From Bacillota bacterium (GTDB taxonomy: Bacteria; Bacillota; Clostridia; Oscillospirales; Oscillospiraceae), in assembly GCA_023459875.1 (NCBI GenBank), contig JAEWRY010000019.1:1-18775 (forward strand): a stretch of DNA of 18,775 nt. Direction: 5' to 3'. This document shows, piece after piece, positions 1 through 8,087 of the stretch. Each line of letters starts with the position of its first letter. Position 1 is the first letter of the stretch. The notes below the pieces were generated by a model that worked only from the letters and a program-made list of their open reading frames with translations, did no database searches and had not been told where the DNA came from. Made by a program: the position numbers and the translations under genes.

Positions 1-309
1 AAAAGGGCAATCATTGCCCTTTTGGGCGGCAAAACAACATTGTTTTACCGCTTCAGATACATTGATGACTGTCCGTTTAGATTTGCGGACACACGCCGCA
101 AATCTAAAGTGCAAGGTTTTTGACCATACTCGGTCAAAAACCTTGCACCTGAATAAAGCAAAACAGCTTAGAAGCATTGATATGACTATATTTTTGCTTT
201 ATTCAGCGGACATTATTTAACCTTTTGCGGATTTCGGTCACGAAACCGGGCGCAAAATCCGCAAAAGCTTTTCGCCGGTAGCGAAAAGGACGATAGATTT
301 TTTGATAAG
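1..309 (+). repeat. R1 hairpin-chain repeat, copy A (may be cut by the window edge)
   Basis: The first 205 bases are consecutive perfect or near-perfect hairpins: 1-10/14-23 (10 bp), 26-29/48-51 extended by a near-perfect AAAACA/TGTTTT stem, 76-88/96-108 (13 bp), 109-125/132-148 (17 bp, 6-base loop) and 150-163/192-205 (14 bp, 28-base loop). A tail at 221-309 follows. It forms a long stem 222-234/255-267 with an inner stem 235-238/245-248, then an 8-bp hairpin 268-275/281-288. The tail recurs at 18521-18609 in the same orientation and at about 6245-6330 inverted. No credible gene lies here, so reading frames across it are by-products of the repeat. Whether it acts as RNA, DNA element or mobile unit is unknown. 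Confidence 0.8.
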
Positions 310-311
310 CG

Positions 312-341
312 GCTCTGAACTCCTCGGTTCAGAGCTTTTTT
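312..341 (+). terminator. Rho-independent terminator
   Basis: A perfect 9-bp stem GCTCTGAAC / GTTCAGAGC (312-320 and 327-335) with a 6-base loop is followed by six T residues (336-341). It would stop plus-strand transcription coming through R1 copy A and insulates the downstream SLH gene. The gene it originally served lies left of the window or is the R1 element itself. Confidence 0.8.
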
Positions 342-343
342 CC

Positions 344-455
344 GTCGTCCTGAGCGAAGCGAAGGAGCTGTTCCCGGAGAGGGAGAACGCGGGGGTAAGA
401 TTCTTCGGTCTTTGGCCTCAGAATGACAGGGACTTGCTGCGGCCTCAGAATGACA
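344..455 (+). repeat. R2 small interspersed repeat, copy 1
   Basis: The unit starts with GTCGTCCTGAGCGAAGCGAA and ends with CTCAGAATGACA (417-428), with AGATTCTTCGG near its right half. The end sequence occurs a second time at 444-455, so the right end is duplicated. The same unit occurs at 6104-6189 (same orientation) and 10183-10255 (opposite orientation). In the other copies the ends are TGTCATCCTGAG-like and CTCAGAATGACA-like, which are inverted repeats of about 12 bp with one or two mismatches. That resembles a REP or MITE-type non-autonomous element. It is not coding. Confidence 0.7.
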
Positions 456-581
456 ACGTTTGCCGCTGCCTCGGCTTCTTCATGCTGCGTGCTCACTTTT
501 GAGAAAAGTAACGTCGTTTTTTTCATTATTATCTCTCATGATGTCGAAAACGGAAACAGTGTCACATTTCGTGCCAGTTAT

Positions 582-666
582 TTGTCAATGACAATTGATT
601 GTTTTTCGTTTTCTCATCTGTTTTCTTCCTTTATACTCTAGGTATGGTTTCTTAATTATTATTAAG
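582..666 (+). promoter_or_regulatory. Upstream region of the SLH gene: palindromes and a weak promoter
   Basis: The AT-rich stretch 490-690 ahead of the SLH gene holds a perfect inverted repeat TTGTCA-A-TGACAA (582-594) and CTTAAT-TATT-ATTAAG (651-666). A -10-like TATACT lies at 632-637, but the hexamer 17 bases upstream (TTTTCT, 609-614) is a poor -35. The two palindromes are candidate operators. No regulator can be named from sequence. Confidence 0.3.
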
Positions 667-692
667 CTGTGAAAACAAGGGAGGAAACGACC

Positions 693-3600
693 ATGATAAA
701 ACGCTCTTTGTCCTGGCTGCTCACCGCCGCGATGCTCATAACGCTGTTCCTGCCGGTGACGGCGGGAGCCCAGCCGCCCGAATTCACCTGCGCAATCGTC
801 GAAACCTCGGTGGAGTATGACACACTGGCCTCCGCGCTTACCGCCGTGGCGGACGCTCAGACCATCCGCCTGCTGACAAACGTTACATACGGCGACACTC
901 TTTCGATCACCGGAAAGTCGATCGCCATCGACGTGAATGGCTACGGCCTCACGGTCACCCCGGCGGCGGGCAGCAACGGCATTGCCGCTGAAGGCGGTTA
1001 CGACATTACCATCAGCGACAGCAATACCAGCGCTAACGGCTCCGGGGCGCTGGCCGTGAGCTGCTCTGGGGAGTCAGGCTTCTCGGCAATCTATTCAGGC
1101 GGAGAAGGCTGCGTCATCACCGTGAACGTCCCCACCCAGATTACGGTAACGACGACCACAGGGTCGGCACAGGGCATATACGCCAATTCCGGAGACGTCA
1201 CATTTAACGCGAATGCCACCGTCACGGCGTCTGGCTACGGCGCCATCGGCCTTTGCGGCCAGTACGGCGGCGCCGTCACCATGAACGGCGAAACCACCAT
1301 CTCCGCCTCCGGGGACAACAGCATAGGCCTCTGCGCCACCGACGGAGGCTCCGTCTCGGTCGGAGACGGAACATCGACCTCCGGCCTCTACGGCGTTTAC
1401 TCCAACGGCGCCTCCAGCACCATTGATTATACCGGCAGCGTCAGCACCACGGACGCAAGCAGTTACGGCGTATATACTTTTGAGGGAGGAACCGCAGCCG
1501 TCACCGGCGATGTGGACGCTCGCTACATCGGCGTAATCGCAAATAATGGGGACGCGACGGTGGACGGAAGCGTCACCGCCGGCTTCTATGGAGTCTATGT
1601 TATTAACGCCGGTTATGCCCATATTACCGGTGATTCCACTTCCACGGATTCCCAGAGCTTTGCCGCTTACGCGTCCGGCTCGGACTCCGTCATTGATGTG
1701 GACGGCAACGCGTCCGGCTCCCGCTATGGCGCTATCGCGGTGGACGGCGCGGTCATAACCGTCGGCGGCGACTGCACGGCTGAGGGCGGCCTTGACCCCA
1801 TGTACTCGGCGGGCGCCGTCGCTCAAGGGCTGGGAAGCTCGGTCACCGTGATGGGCGACGCGTCCGTCACCGGAAGCAGCGGCTACGGCGCCCAGGCCAA
1901 CAGCGGCGGCGCCACCACGGTGAAGGGCAGCGTCACCGCCACGGGCACCGGTTCCTTCGGCGCTATCGCAACTGGCGCTGACTACGGCAGCACCGTCACC
2001 GTGGACGGCGAAATCGACGCCGAAAGTTATATAAAAGTGGGGACCCTTGTGAAGGGGGTCGACGACAACACCGAGCCGACCACCAAGGAAGGCTACCTTA
2101 CCTATACCGACGGCGCGACCCCTCTCCATACGGTCTGGGTAAAGGCGCAGGCGGAGGAGACCGACGCCTTTGCCTGGGTCGCCTACAACAACAACAGCGG
2201 CATCCCCGAGGGAGCGGCAAAGCTGACTTTACCGAACGGCCCCCTGACCACGGTTTCCAGCTTCGGCACCTTCTGGATCACCTGTGCCGATTTCGTGGGA
2301 AGCACCCTTTATGGTTTATCCTCCGAGGGCAGCTCCGGTCTTTACACGATCGACCCGGAAAAAGGCACGTACGCTCTTGTGGGATATACGGGAGCAGTGC
2401 TCCAAGGCTTTGCCTATGACACCGAGACCGGAACGGCTTACGCCACGGACGGAGGAAACCTGTACAGCATCGATCTGGAAACCGGAAGTCTGACCCTTGT
2501 GGGAATCCTCGGCAACAACATTACCTTTATGGTCGGCATCGCCGCGGATTCCTCCGGCAATCTGTACGGCATCGATATCGAGAACGACTCTCTGTACTCC
2601 ATCAGCACCGCCACCGGAGCGGCCACGCTGATCGGCAGTCTGCAGTTCAACATAAACTACGCCCAGGACATCGCCTACGACCGCAACAACGGAATCCTGT
2701 ACGGAGCGCTGTGGGCGAATACCGGAGGGCTCTACACCATCGACACGGAGACCGGGGCCGCAACCCACATTTACGATTTCAACGCCGAGGTGGACGGCTT
2801 CGCCATCCCTTACACCGACGAGGGCGGCGGGGAGCATGACGCTCTTTATGTGTCAGGGTTTGAGAACGGCGATCCCGGGGTGTGGAGTTCAACCGCCAGC
2901 GGCTGGTCCATCGTCGGCGGGGCCGGCATGACCTCTCCGGCAGCCGCCCCCCACGGCGGCGATTACGCGGCGAAGTTCGATTCTTCCTCCCTCTCTTCGG
3001 GCGTGACGGACCTGCTGCGCCTTATGAATGATCTGAGCCTCTCGGCCGGCTGTGACTATACCCTCAGCTTCTGGATGTACCACGATACCGGCTGGACCAA
3101 CTTTAACGACTATATCAATGTGCAGATCTCCACCGACGGCGGGGCCACATGGACGAACATAAGCCCGGCGATCTACCGGAACCTGAACCTGGACCCCGGA
3201 TTTACGGGCTGGCGGGAGGAATCCATCAGCCTCGCGGACTATGCAGGCGAAACGATCCGTATCGGATTCCTGGGCACATCCGGGTGGGGCAACGATATCT
3301 ATCTCGACGACGTCTCGGTGACTTATACCGGAGAGGCAGAGGAAGCGTGCATCATTGACGGCTGCGAAACACCCGTCTCCGAGGGCGGCTTCACCGCCTA
3401 CCAGGACATCGGCGAAGAGCGTTACTACGAGGTATCCACCGCCGCGCAGCTCGCGCACATCGGCGAGCATCTGGACTGCAATTTCATCCAGACGGCGGAT
3501 ATCGACCTTGTAGATTACAACGAGGGTGTCTGGACGCCTATCGGCGGGTTCGGCGACACAAGCAACTACTGTACGCCCGGATATTTTACCGGCAAGTATC

Positions 3601-6089
3601 TGGGAGACGGACACAAGATCAAAAACCTCAATATTCAACTCGCCGATTCCGGGCGAAATGCCGCCTACGCAGGTGTTTTCGCCTGCCTCAGCGGTTCGGA
3701 CTCGAGCGTTTCCGACCTCACGGTCACGGTTTCCGGCGTCTCCATTGACGTTTATAATTATATTCACTTCGGCGCGGTCGCGGGCGCGCTGGAGGGCGGC
3801 TCCATCACAAACTGCGACGCGCAGTTCCTGGGCGACGTGGACCACTGCGATACCCCCAACGGCGACGTCGGCGGCATCGCGGGATATTCCTACAAGGCGT
3901 GGAACAACGAAACCGAACAGTATGAGGATTCCGTGATCCAAGACTGTACGGTCGGCTTCTCCGGGGGCAGCATCCTGGGCGACGGCTGGAGTCTTTATGC
4001 GGGCGGCATTATGGGCAGGGGCGAAAGCACCCTCCTCGGCTGCAGCGTGGTCGTCGGCGCGGGCGAGCAGATTCTCGCGCCCACGGTGGGCGGTCTTGTG
4101 GGGATGTTCTACGCCAAAACAACCGGCACCGCGGCGGAAGACTGCTCGGTTACCGGCGGCGGGAAAATCGTCCTCTCCCCCCAGCAATATTACGACTGCT
4201 GCGCGGGGGGCCTCGTGGGCAGGTTCGCCGAGGGAGAACTACTCAGCTGCTCGAACCAAGTCCAGGTGGACGCCACCGGCGTGACGATACTCGCTCAGGG
4301 CTCCCAGGTTTACGCGGGCGGCCTTGTGGGGTACGCCGGTACCCGCTCGACCCTGAGGGGCTGCAAAAACGAAGCCCAGGTGACTCTTACCATCTCCAAC
4401 AACGTAGTGGATAATTACGGCAATCCCGCGGCGCCTCAGGGCGAGGAATACGCCTTCGCCGGCGGCCTTGTCGGTTACCTCTACGGCTACTCCCGCAAAG
4501 CGACCATCGAAAACTGCGAGAACGACGCGAGCATCTTCTGTTTTAACCGCATTCCCGGCATGCGTGCCTACGCGGGCGGCCTTGTCGGCCACGCGGACTC
4601 GGGAGACGGCGAATATGCGGGCGTGAACGTGTACAACTGCGCCAACCTGGGGGCGAACAGATACGTTCACGCGGAAGGCGGTTCCGTCCTTGCCGGCGGC
4701 CTCTTCGGCTCCACCACCTTCCACGATTTCGAAACCCCAAACATCACCCTTTCCAACTGCTACAACCGCAGCAGCGTGGACGCCGTGAGCTGCAGCGCGC
4801 CCGCCGCGACCGGCGTCTGCGTGGGCATCACCGCGGGCGGTATCATCGGCGCCTCCGGGGAGGTCACGGTTTCCAACACCTACAGCACCGCCGGGAGCAT
4901 TAGTGCGGAGAGCAGCGATGAGTACGGCGCCGACACCTACGAGGGCGGTCTCTTCGGCATCCTGTATATGACCACCGCCTCCCTCAACTACTGCCAGTCC
5001 AACGAGAACGTCACAAAGGCCGCGGGCGGCGTGGTTTCTGGTATGGACATCGTGGCCTCCGACGACGTGGCCGGGTGCTACGAGTGCGCGACGGCAGCGG
5101 AGCTGACCACAAAATCCTTCTTCTCCGGCTGGCATTGGAACGACGGCGGCGGCGAGGCCCCCGACTACTACACCGCCATGGACCCCTGGCGGCAGACCGA
5201 GGCGAACGGCTATCCCGTTCTGAAGGGGAAACCCTATTCCGCGCCCACGGGCGGCGGAGGCGGCGGCATCACCTACTACACCATCACGGCGACGGCCTCG
5301 GCGGGTGGGACCATCACCCCCTCCGGCAGCGTCAGCGTGCAGGAGGGCAGCGCCAAGACCTTTACCATCAAGGCCGGCGACGGCTACGTCATTTCCGACG
5401 TGCTGGTGGACGGCGCGAGCGTGGGCAAGGCCGCCGAATACAAATTCACCTCGGTTTCCAAGAACCACACCATCGAGGCGAAGTTTGCAGCCCCTGAGTG
5501 CCCCAGCAGAAAATTTACCGACGTGGACACCTCGCTCTGGTACCACGACTGCATCGACTTTGTTCTGAGCCATGGATTGTTTCACGGCCTATCGGACAGT
5601 ACCTTCGCTCCCGAAGCGCCCATGACGAGAGGCATGTTCGCCGCCGTGCTGCACCGCCTGGAGAATAAACCCGCGCCCGGCGGAAACAACCCCTTCGGCG
5701 ACGTGGAGAGCGGCAAGTGGTACACCGACGCCATCCTCTGGTGTTTCGCCAAGGGCGTCGTGAAAGGAAACGGCGCGGGCGCGTTCAGCCCCAACGGCAA
5801 TATCACGAGAGAACAGATCGCGGTCATCCTCTGCAACTACGCGGTTTATAAGGGCTACGACGTAAGCGCCGAAGCGGGTACCGACCTTTCCTCCTACGCG
5901 GATTGTTCCGGTATTTCCGGCTACGCCCTCACCGCCATGCGCTGGGCGGTCGGCGCGGGACTCATACAGGGCAAGACCGGAAACACCCTCGATCCCCTGG
6001 GCGACGCCACCCGGGCCGAGGTCGCGCAGATCCTCATGCGGTTTATTGAGACCTACGTAGAGCAAAACGCAGGAACGGAGCTGTCGTAA
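693..6089 (+). CDS. Giant modular secreted surface protein with three C-terminal SLH domains
   Basis: Predicted 1798-residue cell-surface protein. The ATG at 693 is preferred over the in-frame GTG at 669 because GGGAGG (679-684) sits 8 bases before it. Residues 1-26 are a signal peptide (MIKRS, hydrophobic core, cleavage after TAGA). Residues about 35-470 are Gly/Ser/Thr-rich repeats of about 20 residues containing YG.Y and V.GD patterns, suggesting a beta-helix. Residues about 513-708 hold four propeller-like repeats of about 42 residues (LYTID..TG.ATLVG). Residues about 716-882 look like a jelly-roll carbohydrate-binding-type module. Residues about 900-1515 carry about ten GLUG-like motifs (AGGLVGY/AGGLVGH). 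A glycine linker, an InlB-type B-repeat (about 1528-1600) and three SLH domains follow (TRGM, TREQ and TRAE motifs, about 1607-1790). SLH domains usually bind secondary cell-wall polymer. An adhesin or structural coat role is inferred; no enzyme motif is seen. Confidence 0.88.
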   Translation: MIKRSLSWLLTAAMLITLFLPVTAGAQPPEFTCAIVETSVEYDTLASALTAVADAQTIRLLTNVTYGDTLSITGKSIAIDVNGYGLTVTPAAGSNGIAAEGGYDITISDSNTSANGSGALAVSCSGESGFSAIYSGGEGCVITVNVPTQITVTTTTGSAQGIYANSGDVTFNANATVTASGYGAIGLCGQYGGAVTMNGETTISASGDNSIGLCATDGGSVSVGDGTSTSGLYGVYSNGASSTIDYTGSVSTTDASSYGVYTFEGGTAAVTGDVDARYIGVIANNGDATVDGSVTAGFYGVYVINAGYAHITGDSTSTDSQSFAAYASGSDSVIDVDGNASGSRYGAIAVDGAVITVGGDCTAEGGLDPMYSAGAVAQGLGSSVTVMGDASVTGSSGYGAQANSGGATTVKGSVTATGTGSFGAIATGADYGSTVTVDGEIDAESYIKVGTLVKGVDDNTEPTTKEGYLTYTDGATPLHTVWVKAQAEETDAFAWVAYNNNSGIPEGAAKLTLPNGPLTTVSSFGTFWITCADFVGSTLYGLSSEGSSGLYTIDPEKGTYALVGYTGAVLQGFAYDTETGTAYATDGGNLYSIDLETGSLTLVGILGNNITFMVGIAADSSGNLYGIDIENDSLYSISTATGAATLIGSLQFNINYAQDIAYDRNNGILYGALWANTGGLYTIDTETGAATHIYDFNAEVDGFAIPYTDEGGGEHDALYVSGFENGDPGVWSSTASGWSIVGGAGMTSPAAAPHGGDYAAKFDSSSLSSGVTDLLRLMNDLSLSAGCDYTLSFWMYHDTGWTNFNDYINVQISTDGGATWTNISPAIYRNLNLDPGFTGWREESISLADYAGETIRIGFLGTSGWGNDIYLDDVSVTYTGEAEEACIIDGCETPVSEGGFTAYQDIGEERYYEVSTAAQLAHIGEHLDCNFIQTADIDLVDYNEGVWTPIGGFGDTSNYCTPGYFTGKYLGDGHKIKNLNIQLADSGRNAAYAGVFACLSGSDSSVSDLTVTVSGVSIDVYNYIHFGAVAGALEGGSITNCDAQFLGDVDHCDTPNGDVGGIAGYSYKAWNNETEQYEDSVIQDCTVGFSGGSILGDGWSLYAGGIMGRGESTLLGCSVVVGAGEQILAPTVGGLVGMFYAKTTGTAAEDCSVTGGGKIVLSPQQYYDCCAGGLVGRFAEGELLSCSNQVQVDATGVTILAQGSQVYAGGLVGYAGTRSTLRGCKNEAQVTLTISNNVVDNYGNPAAPQGEEYAFAGGLVGYLYGYSRKATIENCENDASIFCFNRIPGMRAYAGGLVGHADSGDGEYAGVNVYNCANLGANRYVHAEGGSVLAGGLFGSTTFHDFETPNITLSNCYNRSSVDAVSCSAPAATGVCVGITAGGIIGASGEVTVSNTYSTAGSISAESSDEYGADTYEGGLFGILYMTTASLNYCQSNENVTKAAGGVVSGMDIVASDDVAGCYECATAAELTTKSFFSGWHWNDGGGEAPDYYTAMDPWRQTEANGYPVLKGKPYSAPTGGGGGGITYYTITATASAGGTITPSGSVSVQEGSAKTFTIKAGDGYVISDVLVDGASVGKAAEYKFTSVSKNHTIEAKFAAPECPSRKFTDVDTSLWYHDCIDFVLSHGLFHGLSDSTFAPEAPMTRGMFAAVLHRLENKPAPGGNNPFGDVESGKWYTDAILWCFAKGVVKGNGAGAFSPNGNITREQIAVILCNYAVYKGYDVSAEAGTDLSSYADCSGISGYALTAMRWAVGAGLIQGKTGNTLDPLGDATRAEVAQILMRFIETYVEQNAGTELS

Positions 6090-6103
6090 AACTAAAATAA
6101 AAA

Positions 6104-6189
6104 TGTCATCCCGAGCGTTAAGCGGAGAGTCTTAAACAGGCAAATGTACGAACTGCGAAGATTCTTCAGCCTGCTGCCTCAGAATGACA
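6104..6189 (+). repeat. R2 small interspersed repeat, copy 2
   Basis: This 86-base unit starts TGTCATCCCGAGCG and ends CTCAGAATGACA, with AGATTCTTCAGCCTGCTGC near the right end. It is in the same orientation as the copy at 344-455, so direct R2 copies bracket the SLH gene. It begins 15 bases after that gene's stop codon. Confidence 0.7.
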
Positions 6190-6196
6190 AGCTTTT

Positions 6197-6236
6197 AGGC
6201 GGTGTCTCAAGTGTTTTGAGACACCGCCTTGTTTTT
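6197..6236 (+). terminator. Terminator of the SLH gene
   Basis: A perfect 14-bp stem (6197-6210 with 6216-6229, starting AGGCGGTGTCTCAA) closed by a 5-base loop is followed by TGTTTTT. It ends plus-strand transcription of the SLH gene after reading through R2. A close relative of this hairpin, with compensating T-A to C-G changes, is found at 18374-18406. On the minus strand it has no T-run, so it should not stop pst read-through. Confidence 0.8.
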
Positions 6237-6244
6237 GAAGCGAA

Positions 6245-6480
6245 CTCCATGTCTTTTTCGCCGCCGGCGAAAATCTTTTGCGGATTTTGCGTTGCGTGTG
6301 CGTGACCGAAATCAACAAAAGATTAAATAACGTGCCTAGCGGGAATTCATTTTCCGCTAGGCACGCCATTGCCTGCGGCCACCGTGCCGCAGCCGCTTGC
6401 GCAAAGCGCAAGCGAGGGGGTTATCGAAGCCGGTTGCAGACCGGCTTCGTATCTAAGGGGGACCGGTCCCCCTTAGAGGT
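6245..6480 (-). repeat. R1 hairpin-chain repeat, copy B (inverted)
   Basis: Read on the minus strand, the hairpin chain comes first: 6453-6476 (24-bp perfect palindrome), 6425-6449 (10-bp stem), 6394-6414 (9-bp stem, AAA loop), 6373-6392 (7-bp stem) and 6331-6365 (12-bp stem plus a wobble pair). The conserved tail follows at about 6330-6245. The tail matches 221-290 in long runs, including GATTTCGGTCACG and AAAATCCGCAAAAG. It begins immediately after the pstB stop codon, and no T-run terminator for the pst operon is visible, so the hairpins may serve as its 3' end. Confidence 0.78.
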
Positions 6481-6481
6481 T

Positions 6482-7240
6482 TTACCCGAATCGGCCTGAG
6501 ATATAGTCCCCGGTGCGCTGATCCTTGGGGCTCGTGAACAGCTCCTCGGTGGGGCCCTGCTCCACGAGGCTGCCCATCAGCATGAAGCCCGCCCGGTCGG
6601 AGACGCGGGAGAGCTGCTGGATATTGTGGGGGACGATCAGGATCGTATAGTGCTCCTTCAGCTGCTGGAGGGATTCCTCGATTTTGTAGGTGGAAATGGG
6701 GTCCAGCGCGGCGCAGGGGCGGTCGAGCATGATGACCTCGGGACCGAGGGCCAGGGTGCGGGCGATGCACAGCCGCTGCTGCTGGCCGCCGGAGAGCTTC
6801 TGGGCCGGGGAGCGGAGGATGTCCTTCACCTCGTCCCAGAGCACCGCCATCTTGAGGGCGGACACCACCTTTTCCTCCAGGGCGGTCCTGTCCCTGAGGC
6901 CGCTCATGCGGGGTCCGTAGGCGATGTTTTCAAAAATGGACATGGGCAGAGGCACCGGCTCCTCAAAGACGATGCCGACGCGCCGACGCAGCTCGGTGAC
7001 GTTGAAATCCGATGCCCGGATATCCCTCCCGTCCAGCAGGATCTCTCCTTCCGCCCGCGCGCCGGGCACCAGGTCGCACATGCGGTTGACCGCGCGCAGA
7101 AGGGTCGTGGTGCCGCTGTTGGCGGGGCCGAACAGGCCGTAGATTTCATTGGTTCTGATCTCCAGACTGACGTCTTCGATCACCTGCTTGCCGCCATAGA
7201 AAAAGTTCAGGCTCTTAATCGATATTTTCGGCTGTGCCAT
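6482..7240 (-). CDS. pstB: Phosphate ABC transporter ATP-binding protein PstB with altered catalytic residues
   Basis: 252 residues, full length for PstB, and last gene of the pst operon. An AGAGG site lies 6 bases before the ATG. The family ending RTGDYISGRFG, the signature LSGGQQQR (149-156), the D-loop region AALDPIST and the switch histidine H205 (VPHN) are all present. Three key positions are altered. Walker A (38-45) reads GPANSGTT, with Thr44 where lysine should be. The Q-loop reads VFEEP, with Glu93 where glutamine should be. Walker B reads VIMLDRP, with Arg174 where the catalytic glutamate should be. I checked these codons in the DNA; the frame is intact, so this is not a frameshift. 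The normal role is to drive phosphate import through PstCA. With these substitutions ATP binding and hydrolysis are expected to be poor, which is inference. Confidence 0.9.
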   Translation of the reverse strand: MAQPKISIKSLNFFYGGKQVIEDVSLEIRTNEIYGLFGPANSGTTTLLRAVNRMCDLVPGARAEGEILLDGRDIRASDFNVTELRRRVGIVFEEPVPLPMSIFENIAYGPRMSGLRDRTALEEKVVSALKMAVLWDEVKDILRSPAQKLSGGQQQRLCIARTLALGPEVIMLDRPCAALDPISTYKIEESLQQLKEHYTILIVPHNIQQLSRVSDRAGFMLMGSLVEQGPTEELFTSPKDQRTGDYISGRFG

Positions 7241-7249
7241 ATTTCACCT

Positions 7250-8086
7250 CTAGCGGCCCTTGGCCCCGAGTCTGTTTACCAGCATGTTGGCGACGACGTT
7301 GATGGCGAGAATGATGATGATGAGAAGGGCCGCCGTGCCGTAGGCCCGCTCCATGGAGATGCCTTCCCGCGCCAGGATGTAAAAGTGCACCGCCATGGTC
7401 CGGGCCGGGGAGAAAAGGGAGGTCGGCATGCGAAGGGCGGAGCCCGCCGTTAAAATCACGGCGGCGGTCTCGGCCACGCATCGCCCGATGCCCAGGATCA
7501 CGCCCGTGGCGATACCGGGGATGGCGGACGGGGACACCGCCCCCACGATGGTCTGCCACTTGGTCCCGCCCAGGGAGTAGCTGACCTCCCGGTACATGGG
7601 GGGAACGGCGCGGATGGCGTCCTCAGAAGTTCTGATGATGGTGGGCAGGATCATCACCGCGAGCGTGAGCCCGCCCGAAAGGACCGACCAGCCCATCTTC
7701 AGGTAGATGACGAAGAAGATAAAGCCGAACAGGCCGTACACAATGGAGGGGATCGCCGCCAGCGCACCCGCGCTGAAACGGATGATGCGGGACACCTTGC
7801 CCTCCCGGGTGTACTCCGTGAGGTAAAAGGCTGTTCCCACTCCGAAGGGCGTCGCCACCACGATAGCCACCGCCGTGAGCAGGACGGTGCTGACGATAGT
7901 GGAGAGGATGCCGCCCGACCGGCCCATGTCGCTGGGGTTCTCGGTGAGAAATTGGAGGCTGAGGGTGGGCAGCCCTTTCACCAGAATATAAACGATGATG
8001 AATAAGAGAATGGCAATCACCAGAATGGCGGCCGACCAGATGACGATCTTAGCCAGGCGTTGGGACGTCTTCGGACTCATTTTCAT
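7250..8086 (-). CDS. pstA: Phosphate ABC transporter permease PstA
   Basis: 278 residues from the ATG at 8086, which lies one base after the pstC stop and has GGGAGGCGGGAG upstream. A TTG at 8122 would extend it into pstC but has no comparable site. It is an inner-membrane permease with about six hydrophobic helices. The first is near residues 13-37. The conserved permease core is LAAIPSIVYGLFGF, and the cytoplasmic coupling loop is VSYSLGGTKWQTIVGAVSP...GIATGVILGIGR. It pairs with PstC to form the phosphate channel and contacts PstB through that loop. The 9-base gap to pstB indicates one transcript. Confidence 0.93.
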   Translation of the reverse strand: MKMSPKTSQRLAKIVIWSAAILVIAILLFIIVYILVKGLPTLSLQFLTENPSDMGRSGGILSTIVSTVLLTAVAIVVATPFGVGTAFYLTEYTREGKVSRIIRFSAGALAAIPSIVYGLFGFIFFVIYLKMGWSVLSGGLTLAVMILPTIIRTSEDAIRAVPPMYREVSYSLGGTKWQTIVGAVSPSAIPGIATGVILGIGRCVAETAAVILTAGSALRMPTSLFSPARTMAVHFYILAREGISMERAYGTAALLIIIILAINVVANMLVNRLGAKGR

Positions 8087-8087
8087 A

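Noticed and set aside
1..210. Possible CRISPR array in the hairpin region
   Set aside because: The hairpins differ in sequence and length, with no constant direct repeat and no spacers.
1095..2129. Long minus-strand reading frames opposite the SLH gene (also 2889-4187 and 4239-5585)
   Set aside because: They are Gly/Ala/Val/Arg-rich antisense frames kept open by GC-rich codon use of the real gene, with no ribosome binding site or recognisable domain.
6278..6499. Frames of 73-105 aa around 6166-6770 on both strands
   Set aside because: They run through the R1/R2 hairpins or are alternate frames of pstB, without start signals or family resemblance.
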